From assembly GCA_013140935.1 (NCBI GenBank), contig JABFSD010001165.1, positions 1-5,145 of the forward strand: 5,145 nt of DNA, written 5' to 3'. Under the pieces are notes generated by a model, which was not told where the DNA came from, ran no database searches, and saw only the letters and a program-made list of their open reading frames with translations. Positions 1 through 5,145 of this stretch are shown piece after piece (position 1 is the stretch's first letter; every line of letters begins with the position of its first letter). Origin of the DNA: Acidobacteriota bacterium. Lineage in GTDB: Bacteria > Acidobacteriota > Blastocatellia > RBC074. The translations under genes and the position numbers were made by a program.

Positions 1-61
1 GGAGTACACGCTTTAGCGTGAGTCTCGCGCAGCGAACGCCTCACGCTAAAGCGTGTACTCC
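1..61. repeat. Perfect 22-bp inverted repeat (REP-like hairpin pair)
   Basis: Positions 1-22 and 40-61 are exact reverse complements, separated by a 17-nt loop that can itself form a small 4-bp hairpin (25-28 with 32-35). Each arm also contains its own short palindrome, 7-20 and 42-55, with 6-bp half-sites around a 2-nt centre and a CTTTAG core. The element is therefore two mini-palindromes in opposite orientation that can pair with each other. It starts 20 nt beyond the kinase stop codon and could fold in the 3' end of that transcript, but no T-run follows it, so it is not a classic terminator. It touches the window edge, so further units may lie to the left. The structure is read directly; assignment to a REP-like mobile repeat family is inference. 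Confidence 0.9.
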
Positions 62-81
62 ATGCGCTTGCCTGTCAGAAG

Positions 82-930
82 TTATTTCTTAATTCCGTCA
101 GCTAAGTTGGAATCTTTCCAAACCCAGATGCCGCCTTTGATGCCGTACATATTCGAGACGATCTCGATGTTGGCAGGCAACTTAAAGCGAATGTGTTCGG
201 TATTTCCGCCGCCCAGATAAAGCGTGTCGTAATTGGTCAGCGTATGCCAAAACGCAATCGCTTTTTTGAGGCGCTTGTTCCAGCGTTCGATGCCTACGTC
301 CTCAAAGGCTTGGTTGCCGAGTTGTTCTTCAAAGGTCTGGCCGTCGCGAAACGGCGCGTGGCCGAGTTCGAGGTGCGGCGCGAGGCGTCCGTCTTCAAAC
401 AGCGCCGAGCCAATGCCCGTGCCGAGTGTGATGACCATCTCTACGCCTTTGCCTTTAATTGCGCCCAGCCCTTGCATATCAGCGTCGTTGATGACGACGA
501 CCGGCTTGCCGGTGAGCTTGTGCAACGCCGCGCGCAAATCGTAATTACGCCATACGTCGCCGCCCAGATTGACGCCGGTCAGCGTGCATCCGTGGCGAAT
601 CACGCCGGGGAAGCCGACGGAAATGCGGTCGTAACGCGGCAGTTGCGCGGTGAGCTCAGTGAACTTTTCGAGCAGCACTTTGGGCGGACAGGGCTTCGGC
701 GTAGCCACTCTCACACGCGGCGTGAGCATGTTGCCTTTTTCATCCAACAGCGAACATTTGAGGCCGGAACCGCCTATGTCAAAAGCGAGAGTGCGGATGC
801 CTTGGTAATCCACTTTCGGAATTTCGATGAGAGCCGTGGGCGCAACGGTTACGGCCTGCTTCGTCATTTTTTTCGCAGTCTTTTTCGCAGTCTTTTTCGC
901 GGCCTTTTTGACAGCTTTCTTAGCGGGCAT
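82..930 (-). CDS. ppgK: ROK-family polyphosphate glucokinase-like kinase with lysine-rich N-terminal tail
   Basis: This probably phosphorylates glucose to glucose-6-phosphate in the cytoplasm, using polyphosphate and/or ATP. After a basic tail (residues 1-25, AKKT/AKKA repeats) and a linker, the ROK fold starts near residue 45. The phosphate-1 loop DIGGSGLK is at 51-58, the catalytic motif NDAD at 148-151 (D149 the likely base), the phosphate-2 loop LGTGIGSAL at 169-177, the sugar-contact motif ELGH at 188-191, and an LGGGNTEH stretch at 239-246 resembles the nucleotide/polyphosphate-side GGG motif. The cysteine zinc-binding motif of many ROK sugar kinases and repressors is absent, as expected for the PpgK branch, and there is no helix-turn-helix. 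The 282-residue length equals a typical PpgK plus the tail. The ATG start at 928-930 is preceded by AGAGG, but about 15 nt away, which is long. An in-frame ATG at 865-867 (M22) would remove most of the tail but has no Shine-Dalgarno. It lies 78 nt after the peptidase stop; a weak TATAGT at 988-993 is the only promoter hint. Phosphate-donor preference cannot be read from sequence. Confidence 0.88.
   Translation of the reverse strand: MPAKKAVKKAAKKTAKKTAKKMTKQAVTVAPTALIEIPKVDYQGIRTLAFDIGGSGLKCSLLDEKGNMLTPRVRVATPKPCPPKVLLEKFTELTAQLPRYDRISVGFPGVIRHGCTLTGVNLGGDVWRNYDLRAALHKLTGKPVVVINDADMQGLGAIKGKGVEMVITLGTGIGSALFEDGRLAPHLELGHAPFRDGQTFEEQLGNQAFEDVGIERWNKRLKKAIAFWHTLTNYDTLYLGGGNTEHIRFKLPANIEIVSNMYGIKGGIWVWKDSNLADGIKK
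869..916 (-). repeat. 12-bp tandem repeat encoding the KKTA/KKAA tail
   Basis: Four consecutive 12-bp units lie at 869-880, 881-892, 893-904 and 905-916. The first two are identical on the plus strand (TTTTTCGCAGTC), the third differs at two positions and the fourth is more diverged. Being a multiple of three, each unit adds one lysine-rich tetrapeptide to the N-terminus of the kinase. Such a repeat can expand or contract by slippage without breaking the frame, so tail length may vary between related strains. Confidence 0.85.
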
Positions 931-1008
931 GGTTTCTATGGTGATCCTCTCTGTATTTGTTGCGTGGGGTGATGGGTTCAGTACGCACTATAGCGAAACG
1001 CCTTCGGG

Positions 1009-3054
1009 TTAGCGATTGCCTGCCGCTTTCACGGTGTCGTCTTTTTTGGGTAATTCAGGTTGCGCGAGATTCGGCTTCGCTTCACCGAACAGATAGTGAT
1101 TGAACCACGCGAGGTTGTGCTGCATCACCGCGCGCATCGCTTTCGGTTTAGTGATGCCGTGGCCGAAGCCTTTGTAAACCACCATCTCAACCGGCACGCC
1201 ACGATCTTCCAGCCCCTGTCGCAATTCGTAAGCATTCGCAATCGGTACGCGCCGGTCGTTTTCGCCATGTTGAATCAGCGTCGGCGTCCTGGCCTGCTTG
1301 ACGTAAGTCATCGGCGAAGTCTTCGCATAAAGCTCCGGTTCCGTCGCCGGATCGTTGCCGAGATACATAATCGTGAAGGGCGTGATGTCGGTGTTGTAAT
1401 AATACGTCGCCCAATTCGAAATGCCTGCGCCCACTGAAATCGCTTTGAACTTATCTGAAGAAGTCGTCAGAAACGCCGAGATATATCCGCCCTGACTCCA
1501 ACCCATGCAAGCGACGCGATTGGCGTCAACGAAGCCTTGCTTGATGAGATGGTCTACGCCTGACAAAACGTCCCACGCATCGCCTACGCCAAGGTTGCGT
1601 ATGTTAAGTTGACGGAACCGCTCGCCGTAACCCGCGCTGCCGCGATAGTTCACTTTCAATACGATTGCGCCTTTGGCCGCCCAAATATCCGACGGATAGT
1701 ATCGCGCGTCGAGCAACACAGGCCGATCAACGCCCGTCGGCCCGCCGTGAATGACGCACAGCAGCGGATACTTTTTTGCCGGATTGAAATCTGCCGGTTT
1801 GATAAGAATGCCTTCAATCGTTTCGCCATCTTTGCTCTGCCACGCAATGACTTCGCGCGAAGCCAGCAAGTGATCGCGCACCTGTTCGGTCATCGCCGTC
1901 AGCTTGCGCGGCGCGAAATTCATGACCGAAGAAACATAAAGCTCACTCAACGACGTAGCAGAAGGCGCGGTGAAAGCAATGGTTTGGCCGTCCGCCGTGA
2001 ACGATACGTTGTTGAGCATCAGGTTATCCGGCTGACTGATGCGCACCACTCGTCCGGTAGCGTGGTCGAGCTTGAATAAATGCGAAGCCGTTTTTTGCAA
2101 GCCGGTAAAATAAATGCCGTCGTAATTCCATTCGACCAGATTGGGCTGCTCATCAAAAGCGTCGGTGAGCGAACGCACTTCATTGCCGCGCAAAGGCGAC
2201 ACGGCGAGTCGTTGATTGGAATGAAAGAACTTCGCGTTCCCCATCGCCGAAGTAAAAATGATTTGCTTGCCGTCGGGCGACCAACTCGGATTGGTGTCAG
2301 GGCCAACTTGCGCGACGAACTTGCGCGGCGCGCCTTCATTCATACTTAACAAATAAATATCCGCCGTGCGGCTGTTGACCAGATCGGGATTGACGGTCGC
2401 GCTGAAAGCAATCTGCTTGTCATCGTGCGACCAGGCAAACCCGGCTACGCTCAACTCTCTGCCGCGCGTGCGTTGGGTGCCAGTGACGGGCGCTGACAAG
2501 GCTTCTTCGACATTGAGCGTCCACAAATGCACGTACCCGTATTCGAGCCGCACGACTTCAAAATCGCCGAACTCGTCCTTGCGTTCCTTACTCGCCTTTT
2601 CATCGGCATCGCTGGCGGTAAACGCCATCTGCCTGCCGTCATGCGACCAGCCGAAATTGTTCACGCCGTTCACGGCTTTCGTGAGTTGTAAGGCTTCGCC
2701 GCCTTCCGCCGGAATCACGAACACCTGGGCTTTGCCGCCTTGCCGTTCGCTCGTGAAGGCCAGCCATTCGCCGTTGGGCGACCATTGCGGATTGCTGGCC
2801 GATTTCTCGCCGCGTGTGAGTTGAAAGGTCTTGCCGCTCTCGACCAGCGCCATCCAAATCTGTGTGACGTAAGCATCCTGTTTCCAATCAGTCTCGGTGA
2901 CAGTGAAAGCTACGCGCTTGCCATCGGGCGCGATCTGCGCGCTGCCGATGGATTTCACGCTGATGAGTTCGTCCACCGTAGGCACGCGGCGTTGCGCGAA
3001 TACGTTGGCGCTCACGAGCAACCACAACAAAACGTAGAGGGAGTGTCTTTTCAC
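1009..3054 (-). CDS. Secreted S9-family (prolyl oligopeptidase/acylaminoacyl-peptidase-like) serine peptidase
   Basis: This is a 681-residue peptidase predicted to cleave short peptides outside the cytoplasm. Residues 1-20 form a signal peptide (MKRH, a hydrophobic core, then a likely cut after VFA at 20). Residues about 25-390 form a TolB/WD40-like beta-propeller with repeated W-S-P/H-D/N-G blades, e.g. near 91-95, 136-140, 208-212 and 258-262. The catalytic alpha/beta hydrolase domain spans about 400-657: oxyanion-side HGGP at 436-439, NYRGSAGYG at 469-477, nucleophile elbow GWSQGG at 518-523 (S520), acid D600 in HGEND, and H632 in GFGHG. The triad is complete, so it should be active. The C-terminal tail after about 658 is charged and probably disordered. 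The start is GTG (3052-3054), supported by AAGGA six nt upstream and by the signal peptide beginning there. A candidate extended -10 lies about 50 nt upstream, so it is probably transcribed on its own. The domain order and length are usual for bacterial S9 enzymes, which are often numerous in Acidobacteriota; the exact substrate is not predictable. Confidence 0.95.
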   Translation of the reverse strand: MKRHSLYVLLWLLVSANVFAQRRVPTVDELISVKSIGSAQIAPDGKRVAFTVTETDWKQDAYVTQIWMALVESGKTFQLTRGEKSASNPQWSPNGEWLAFTSERQGGKAQVFVIPAEGGEALQLTKAVNGVNNFGWSHDGRQMAFTASDADEKASKERKDEFGDFEVVRLEYGYVHLWTLNVEEALSAPVTGTQRTRGRELSVAGFAWSHDDKQIAFSATVNPDLVNSRTADIYLLSMNEGAPRKFVAQVGPDTNPSWSPDGKQIIFTSAMGNAKFFHSNQRLAVSPLRGNEVRSLTDAFDEQPNLVEWNYDGIYFTGLQKTASHLFKLDHATGRVVRISQPDNLMLNNVSFTADGQTIAFTAPSATSLSELYVSSVMNFAPRKLTAMTEQVRDHLLASREVIAWQSKDGETIEGILIKPADFNPAKKYPLLCVIHGGPTGVDRPVLLDARYYPSDIWAAKGAIVLKVNYRGSAGYGERFRQLNIRNLGVGDAWDVLSGVDHLIKQGFVDANRVACMGWSQGGYISAFLTTSSDKFKAISVGAGISNWATYYYNTDITPFTIMYLGNDPATEPELYAKTSPMTYVKQARTPTLIQHGENDRRVPIANAYELRQGLEDRGVPVEMVVYKGFGHGITKPKAMRAVMQHNLAWFNHYLFGEAKPNLAQPELPKKDDTVKAAGNR

Positions 3055-3060
3055 GAAGTT

Positions 3061-3065
3061 TCCTT
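3061..3065 (-). promoter_or_regulatory. Ribosome binding site deciding the GTG start of the S9 peptidase
   Basis: On the minus strand AAAAAGGA occurs with six nt between the AAGGA core and the GTG at 3052-3054. This good spacing, together with a signal peptide beginning at that codon, supports GTG as the true start. Confidence 0.75.
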
Positions 3066-3106
3066 TTTAGCATTCTTACCGCAACTCACGCGGCAATTTT
3101 TTTGCG

Positions 3107-3115
3107 AGTATAACA
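3107..3115 (-). promoter_or_regulatory. Candidate extended -10 promoter of the S9 peptidase
   Basis: The minus strand reads TGTTATACT, an extended -10 (TG-N-TATACT, hexamer at 3107-3112), 52 nt upstream of the peptidase GTG. Transcription would begin near 3100, giving a leader of about 45 nt with an A-rich run and a short hairpin (3079-3093). No convincing -35 box is seen 16-18 nt upstream, which is tolerated for extended -10 promoters in sigma70-type systems. It lies between the methyltransferase stop and the peptidase start, where a promoter is expected. Confidence 0.4.
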
Positions 3116-3152
3116 GACGACGATGAGACATCGCGCTTGCGCCGAAATTCTA

Positions 3153-4013
3153 TCAGCTTCCGGCGCGCTCGCACATCGCGATGCGCACGTAACTCATCGG
3201 CAATGGACGCGCAGGCGCGTATCGTTCACGCAATTCCGCCGGTTCGTAATCGTGAATCAGCTTGAAGCCGAAACCCGCGAGATAAGATGACACGTCAGCG
3301 GGTGCGAGGCCCCAGAGCCACGGCTCGCCGAGTTGTGCGGCGCGGCGTCCTTTGTCGAGAGCTTCGCGGTTCGATGAAGTTCCGTTCACGACTTCAGCCA
3401 ACATGTAATCCCACACGAGTTTGGTTCCGGCGCGGCTCAATGTCGAAAGGCGTTGCAGCGTATCAGCTACGGCTTGCGCGGTGAGGTAATACGAAACGCC
3501 GACCCAAACGAAATACGTGGGCAATTCGGGGTCGAAGCCTGCGGCCAGCAAGCGTTCGGCGAAATCGTCTTGCTCGAAATCCACGGCGACGAACCGCAGG
3601 TTGTCAGGCAAACCGAGTTGCCGGCTGCGTTCACGTTTGGTTTGTTGCGTCGCCGGATGGTCAATCTCAAAGACAATGGTTTGCGTGAGCGCCACGCGGC
3701 AACGCCAGGCATGCGTATCGAAGCCTGCGCCGAGAATGACGACTTGTTTCAATCCTTGCGTGGCTTCCACGGTGACGAGGTCGTCAACGAGACGCGGACG
3801 GATGGCGAGAAACTCCTGTCCGCCGGGAGCCCAATAGCGCAGAAAGCGCAATACGCTACGCGATGAACAGTAGGAGCGCGCGAGCCAGCGATAGTAAGGA
3901 TTGAGCAAAAACGTAGCCGCAAAAGGATCATCAATGATGCGCGGTGATTGATGTTGTTCGAGCGCGCGTACCATCGCCATACCTTCAGCGGTGCGGCTGT
4001 AATCCTGTCTCAT
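3153..4013 (-). CDS. Class I SAM-dependent methyltransferase, TIGR00027 / leucine carboxyl methyltransferase-like family
   Basis: This 286-residue protein has the hallmarks of the TIGR00027 (PF04072-type) family, common in actinobacteria and acidobacteria. The N-terminal signature S-RTAEGMAMVRALE at 6-19 is followed by IIDDPFA at 26-32. SAM-binding motif I, VVILGAGFDTHAWR, is at 91-104; the acidic motif II, FEIDHPATQ, at 115-123, where E116/D118 would contact the SAM ribose; then VAVDFEQDD at 142-150 and the motif VWVGVSYYLT at 169-178. Family members usually have glutamate where V171 stands. No signal peptide or membrane segment is seen, so it is cytoplasmic. The methyl acceptor is unknown: the family name comes from PP2A carboxyl methyltransferase, but bacterial members are mostly uncharacterised or in secondary metabolism. 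The ATG at 4011-4013 is preceded only by a weak GAG, and the conserved N-terminal signature begins almost at once, supporting this start. Its leader is occupied by the palindrome cluster at 4028-4099. No terminator follows it before the peptidase. Confidence 0.88.
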   Translation of the reverse strand: MRQDYSRTAEGMAMVRALEQHQSPRIIDDPFAATFLLNPYYRWLARSYCSSRSVLRFLRYWAPGGQEFLAIRPRLVDDLVTVEATQGLKQVVILGAGFDTHAWRCRVALTQTIVFEIDHPATQQTKRERSRQLGLPDNLRFVAVDFEQDDFAERLLAAGFDPELPTYFVWVGVSYYLTAQAVADTLQRLSTLSRAGTKLVWDYMLAEVVNGTSSNREALDKGRRAAQLGEPWLWGLAPADVSSYLAGFGFKLIHDYEPAELRERYAPARPLPMSYVRIAMCERAGS

Positions 4014-4027
4014 AAAACTCGTGGCGT

Positions 4028-4072
4028 GGACTTCAGTCCGCGCGTTTGCTCATCAGCAACGGACTGAAATCC
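4028..4072. repeat. Inverted pair of small palindromes (REP-like hairpin)
   Basis: Unit 1 (4028-4039) is a palindrome with 5-bp half-sites and a CTTCAG core. Unit 2 (4061-4072) is the same sequence inverted, with one substitution. Together, 4028-4040 pairs with 4060-4072, 12 of 13 positions matching on the plus strand. In RNA transcribed from the minus strand the odd pair becomes G-U, so the stem is unbroken. Inside, 4046-4050 pairs perfectly with 4055-4059 around a 4-nt loop. Two mini-palindromes facing each other with a hairpin in the connecting segment is the same architecture as 1-61. It begins 14 nt upstream of the methyltransferase ATG and would fold in its leader if transcribed from further upstream. 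Confidence 0.85.
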
Positions 4073-4081
4073 GTCATACGT

Positions 4082-4099
4082 CACAGACTGAAGTCTGTG
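4082..4099. repeat. Third small palindrome of the cluster
   Basis: This is a perfect 8-bp inverted repeat (4082-4089 with 4092-4099) around a 2-nt centre, with core CTGAAG, which is CTTCAG on the minus strand. It has the same orientation as unit 2, but its flanks (CACAGA/TCTGTG) differ while remaining self-complementary. It lies between the ftsH terminator and the methyltransferase. Confidence 0.85.
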
Positions 4100-4105
4100 C
4101 TACGC

Positions 4106-4142
4106 AAAAACGCGGTAGCCAGCTTGTCGCCAACTACCGCGT
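4106..4142 (-). terminator. Rho-independent terminator of ftsH
   Basis: Read on the minus strand, a perfect 9-bp GC-rich stem ACGCGGTAG / CTACCGCGT (4142-4134 with 4118-4110) encloses a 15-nt loop and runs into five T residues (complement of 4106-4110; the last T of the stem is included). It begins 23 nt after the ftsH stop codon. Position, stem and T-tract all fit an intrinsic terminator, and it separates ftsH from the methyltransferase. Confidence 0.8.
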
Positions 4143-4165
4143 GATGATTGTGGTTGTTTCCTGTC

Positions 4166-5145
4166 TTACGCTGTTAGCGGATTGCCGCCCGTGATCGGTG
4201 GCAGAATCGGTTTGAGTACCGATTCTTTGTCCGCCGGTCGGTCTTCGGTCGGCACAGGCGCTGCTGGCGACGAATCATCATCGTCGAGCGTCAGCCCGGC
4301 GACGAGACGGCGAATCTGGATGGCGTCGAGCGTTTCGCGTTCGAGCAAAGCGAGCGCGAGGCGTTCGGTAGCTTCCTTGCTTTCGAGCATGATGCGACGG
4401 GCGCGTTCATATTGCTCCATCACGATGCGTTTGACTTCCTGATCAATCTTGATCGCGGTTTCTTCGCTGTAATCCTGATGTTGCGCGATTTCACGGCCTA
4501 AGAAAATTTGCTCTTCTTTCTTGCCGAAAGTCAGCGGCCCCAGATCGGACATACCGAATTCGCACACCATGCGGCGCGCCATTTCGGTGGCGCGTTCGAT
4601 GTCGTTCGAAGCGCCTGTCGTAATCTTGCCGAGGAAGATGTCTTCGGCCAGACGACCACCCATCAGAATCGCAATCGAACCTTCGATGTATTCCGACGAG
4701 TGCGTATAGCGGTCGCCTTCGGGCAGTTGTTGCGTCAGCCCCAACGCCATGCCGCGCGGAATGATCGTGACCTTATGCACCGGATCGGCGTTCGGCACTT
4801 TCATACCGATGATCGTGTGACCGGCTTCGTGATAGGCCGTAGTCTTCTTTTCTTCTTCCGACATGACGGCCGATTTGCGTTCAGCCCCCATCATGACTTT
4901 GTCTTTCGCCCACTCGAAATCAAGCATCGCTACGACTTTTTTGTTGAAGCGGGCGGCATTGAGCGCAGCTTCATTGACGAGGTTGGCGAGATCAGCGCCC
5001 GTGAAACCGGGCGTGCCGCGGGCGATAACCGAGACGTCGAAATCTTCGCCGAGCGGAATCTTGCGCGTGTGAACGGCCAGAATGCCTTCGCGTCCGCGAA
5101 CGTCGGGACGATTGACGATGACGCGACGGTCAAAGCGTCCGGGAC
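4166..5145 (-). CDS. ftsH: ATP-dependent zinc metalloprotease FtsH, C-terminal part (5' end outside the window)
   Basis: The last 325 codons are visible; the reading frame stays open to the right edge, so the N-terminal membrane segments and Walker motifs lie outside. FtsH is a hexameric inner-membrane AAA+ protease that extracts and degrades damaged membrane proteins and selected cytosolic regulators. Numbering visible residues from 1: PGRFDR at 1-6 is the end of the second region of homology, with arginine-finger equivalents R3 and R6. [20 protein letters not shown] (41-60) is the AAA+ lid sensor-2 region. The zinc site HEAGH is at 105-109 (4817-4831), with catalytic E106, and the third ligand D181 lies in TGASNDIE. 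The helical C-terminal region follows to about 285. The tail has an acidic DDDD run (287-290) and a proline-rich segment ending at 325, variable in this family and probably disordered. All visible catalytic residues are intact. The Met at 4925-4927 is internal, not a start. A terminator follows immediately. Confidence 0.97.
   Translation of the reverse strand, partial: PGRFDRRVIVNRPDVRGREGILAVHTRKIPLGEDFDVSVIARGTPGFTGADLANLVNEAALNAARFNKKVVAMLDFEWAKDKVMMGAERKSAVMSEEEKKTTAYHEAGHTIIGMKVPNADPVHKVTIIPRGMALGLTQQLPEGDRYTHSSEYIEGSIAILMGGRLAEDIFLGKITTGASNDIERATEMARRMVCEFGMSDLGPLTFGKKEEQIFLGREIAQHQDYSEETAIKIDQEVKRIVMEQYERARRIMLESKEATERLALALLERETLDAIQIRRLVAGLTLDDDDSSPAAPVPTEDRPADKESVLKPILPPITGGNPLTA

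Noticed and set aside
193..972. 259-codon open frame on the plus strand opposite the kinase gene
   Set aside because: It lies wholly over a gene with clear ROK motifs, its translation resembles no family I recognise, and it is rich in Arg, Ala and Val as expected from the complement of GC-rich codons. It is a shadow frame.
987..993. TATAGT -10-like hexamer upstream of the kinase
   Set aside because: No -35 box or TG extension accompanies it, so it is not distinguishable from chance. It is mentioned only as a hint in the kinase entry.
1609..2079. 156-codon and other plus-strand open frames opposite the S9 peptidase
   Set aside because: They have no recognisable domain and no ribosome binding site, and are fully antisense to a gene with an intact catalytic triad.
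3079..3103. Possible plus-strand terminator (CCGC...GCGG followed by a T-run)
   Set aside because: The stem has only four base pairs and no plus-strand gene lies upstream to be terminated. The T-run is better read as the A-rich leader of the peptidase on the minus strand.
3453..3866. 137-codon plus-strand open frame opposite the methyltransferase
   Set aside because: It overlaps the conserved SAM-binding motifs of the real gene and has no recognisable motif of its own.
4025..4142. CRISPR-like array or tRNA gene in the palindrome-rich spacer
   Set aside because: The repeats are short palindromes with irregular spacing and no spacers of constant length, and no cloverleaf with conserved T-loop is present.

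Overview
The window is a bacterial chromosome segment in which every supported gene is on the minus strand. In transcription order (right to left) they are: the 3' part of ftsH (ATP-dependent membrane zinc protease), a TIGR00027/leucine-carboxyl-methyltransferase-like SAM-dependent methyltransferase, a secreted S9-family serine peptidase (beta-propeller plus alpha/beta hydrolase), and a ROK-family kinase best matched to polyphosphate glucokinase with an unusual lysine-rich N-terminal tail. Coding density is high and no gap exceeds about 150 bp, so no stretch over 300 bases lacks a gene.

The protein content, moderate-to-high GC and short palindromic intergenic repeats fit an Acidobacteriota genome, perhaps of the Blastocatellia type. 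This is an inference from style; no rRNA or marker gene here settles it.

Layout: 1-61 is a perfect long inverted repeat just beyond the kinase stop. 82-930 is the kinase. 931-1008 is a short spacer. 1009-3054 is the peptidase, with a GTG start, a good ribosome binding site and a candidate extended -10 promoter in the 98 bp upstream. 3153-4013 is the methyltransferase. 4014-4165 holds a cluster of three small palindromes followed (toward ftsH) by a rho-independent terminator for ftsH. 4166-5145 is ftsH, running off the right edge.

The genes do not form an obvious pathway. FtsH does membrane protein quality control, the S9 enzyme probably degrades peptides outside the cytoplasm, the kinase would feed glucose into glycolysis using polyphosphate (or ATP), and the methyltransferase substrate is unknown. 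ftsH ends at its own terminator, and the peptidase appears to have its own promoter, so these look like mostly independent units. The most interesting non-coding signal is that the palindromes at both ends of the window share a CTTYAG core with different but self-complementary flanks. They look like members of one REP-like repeat family. I see no convincing new multi-gene system.
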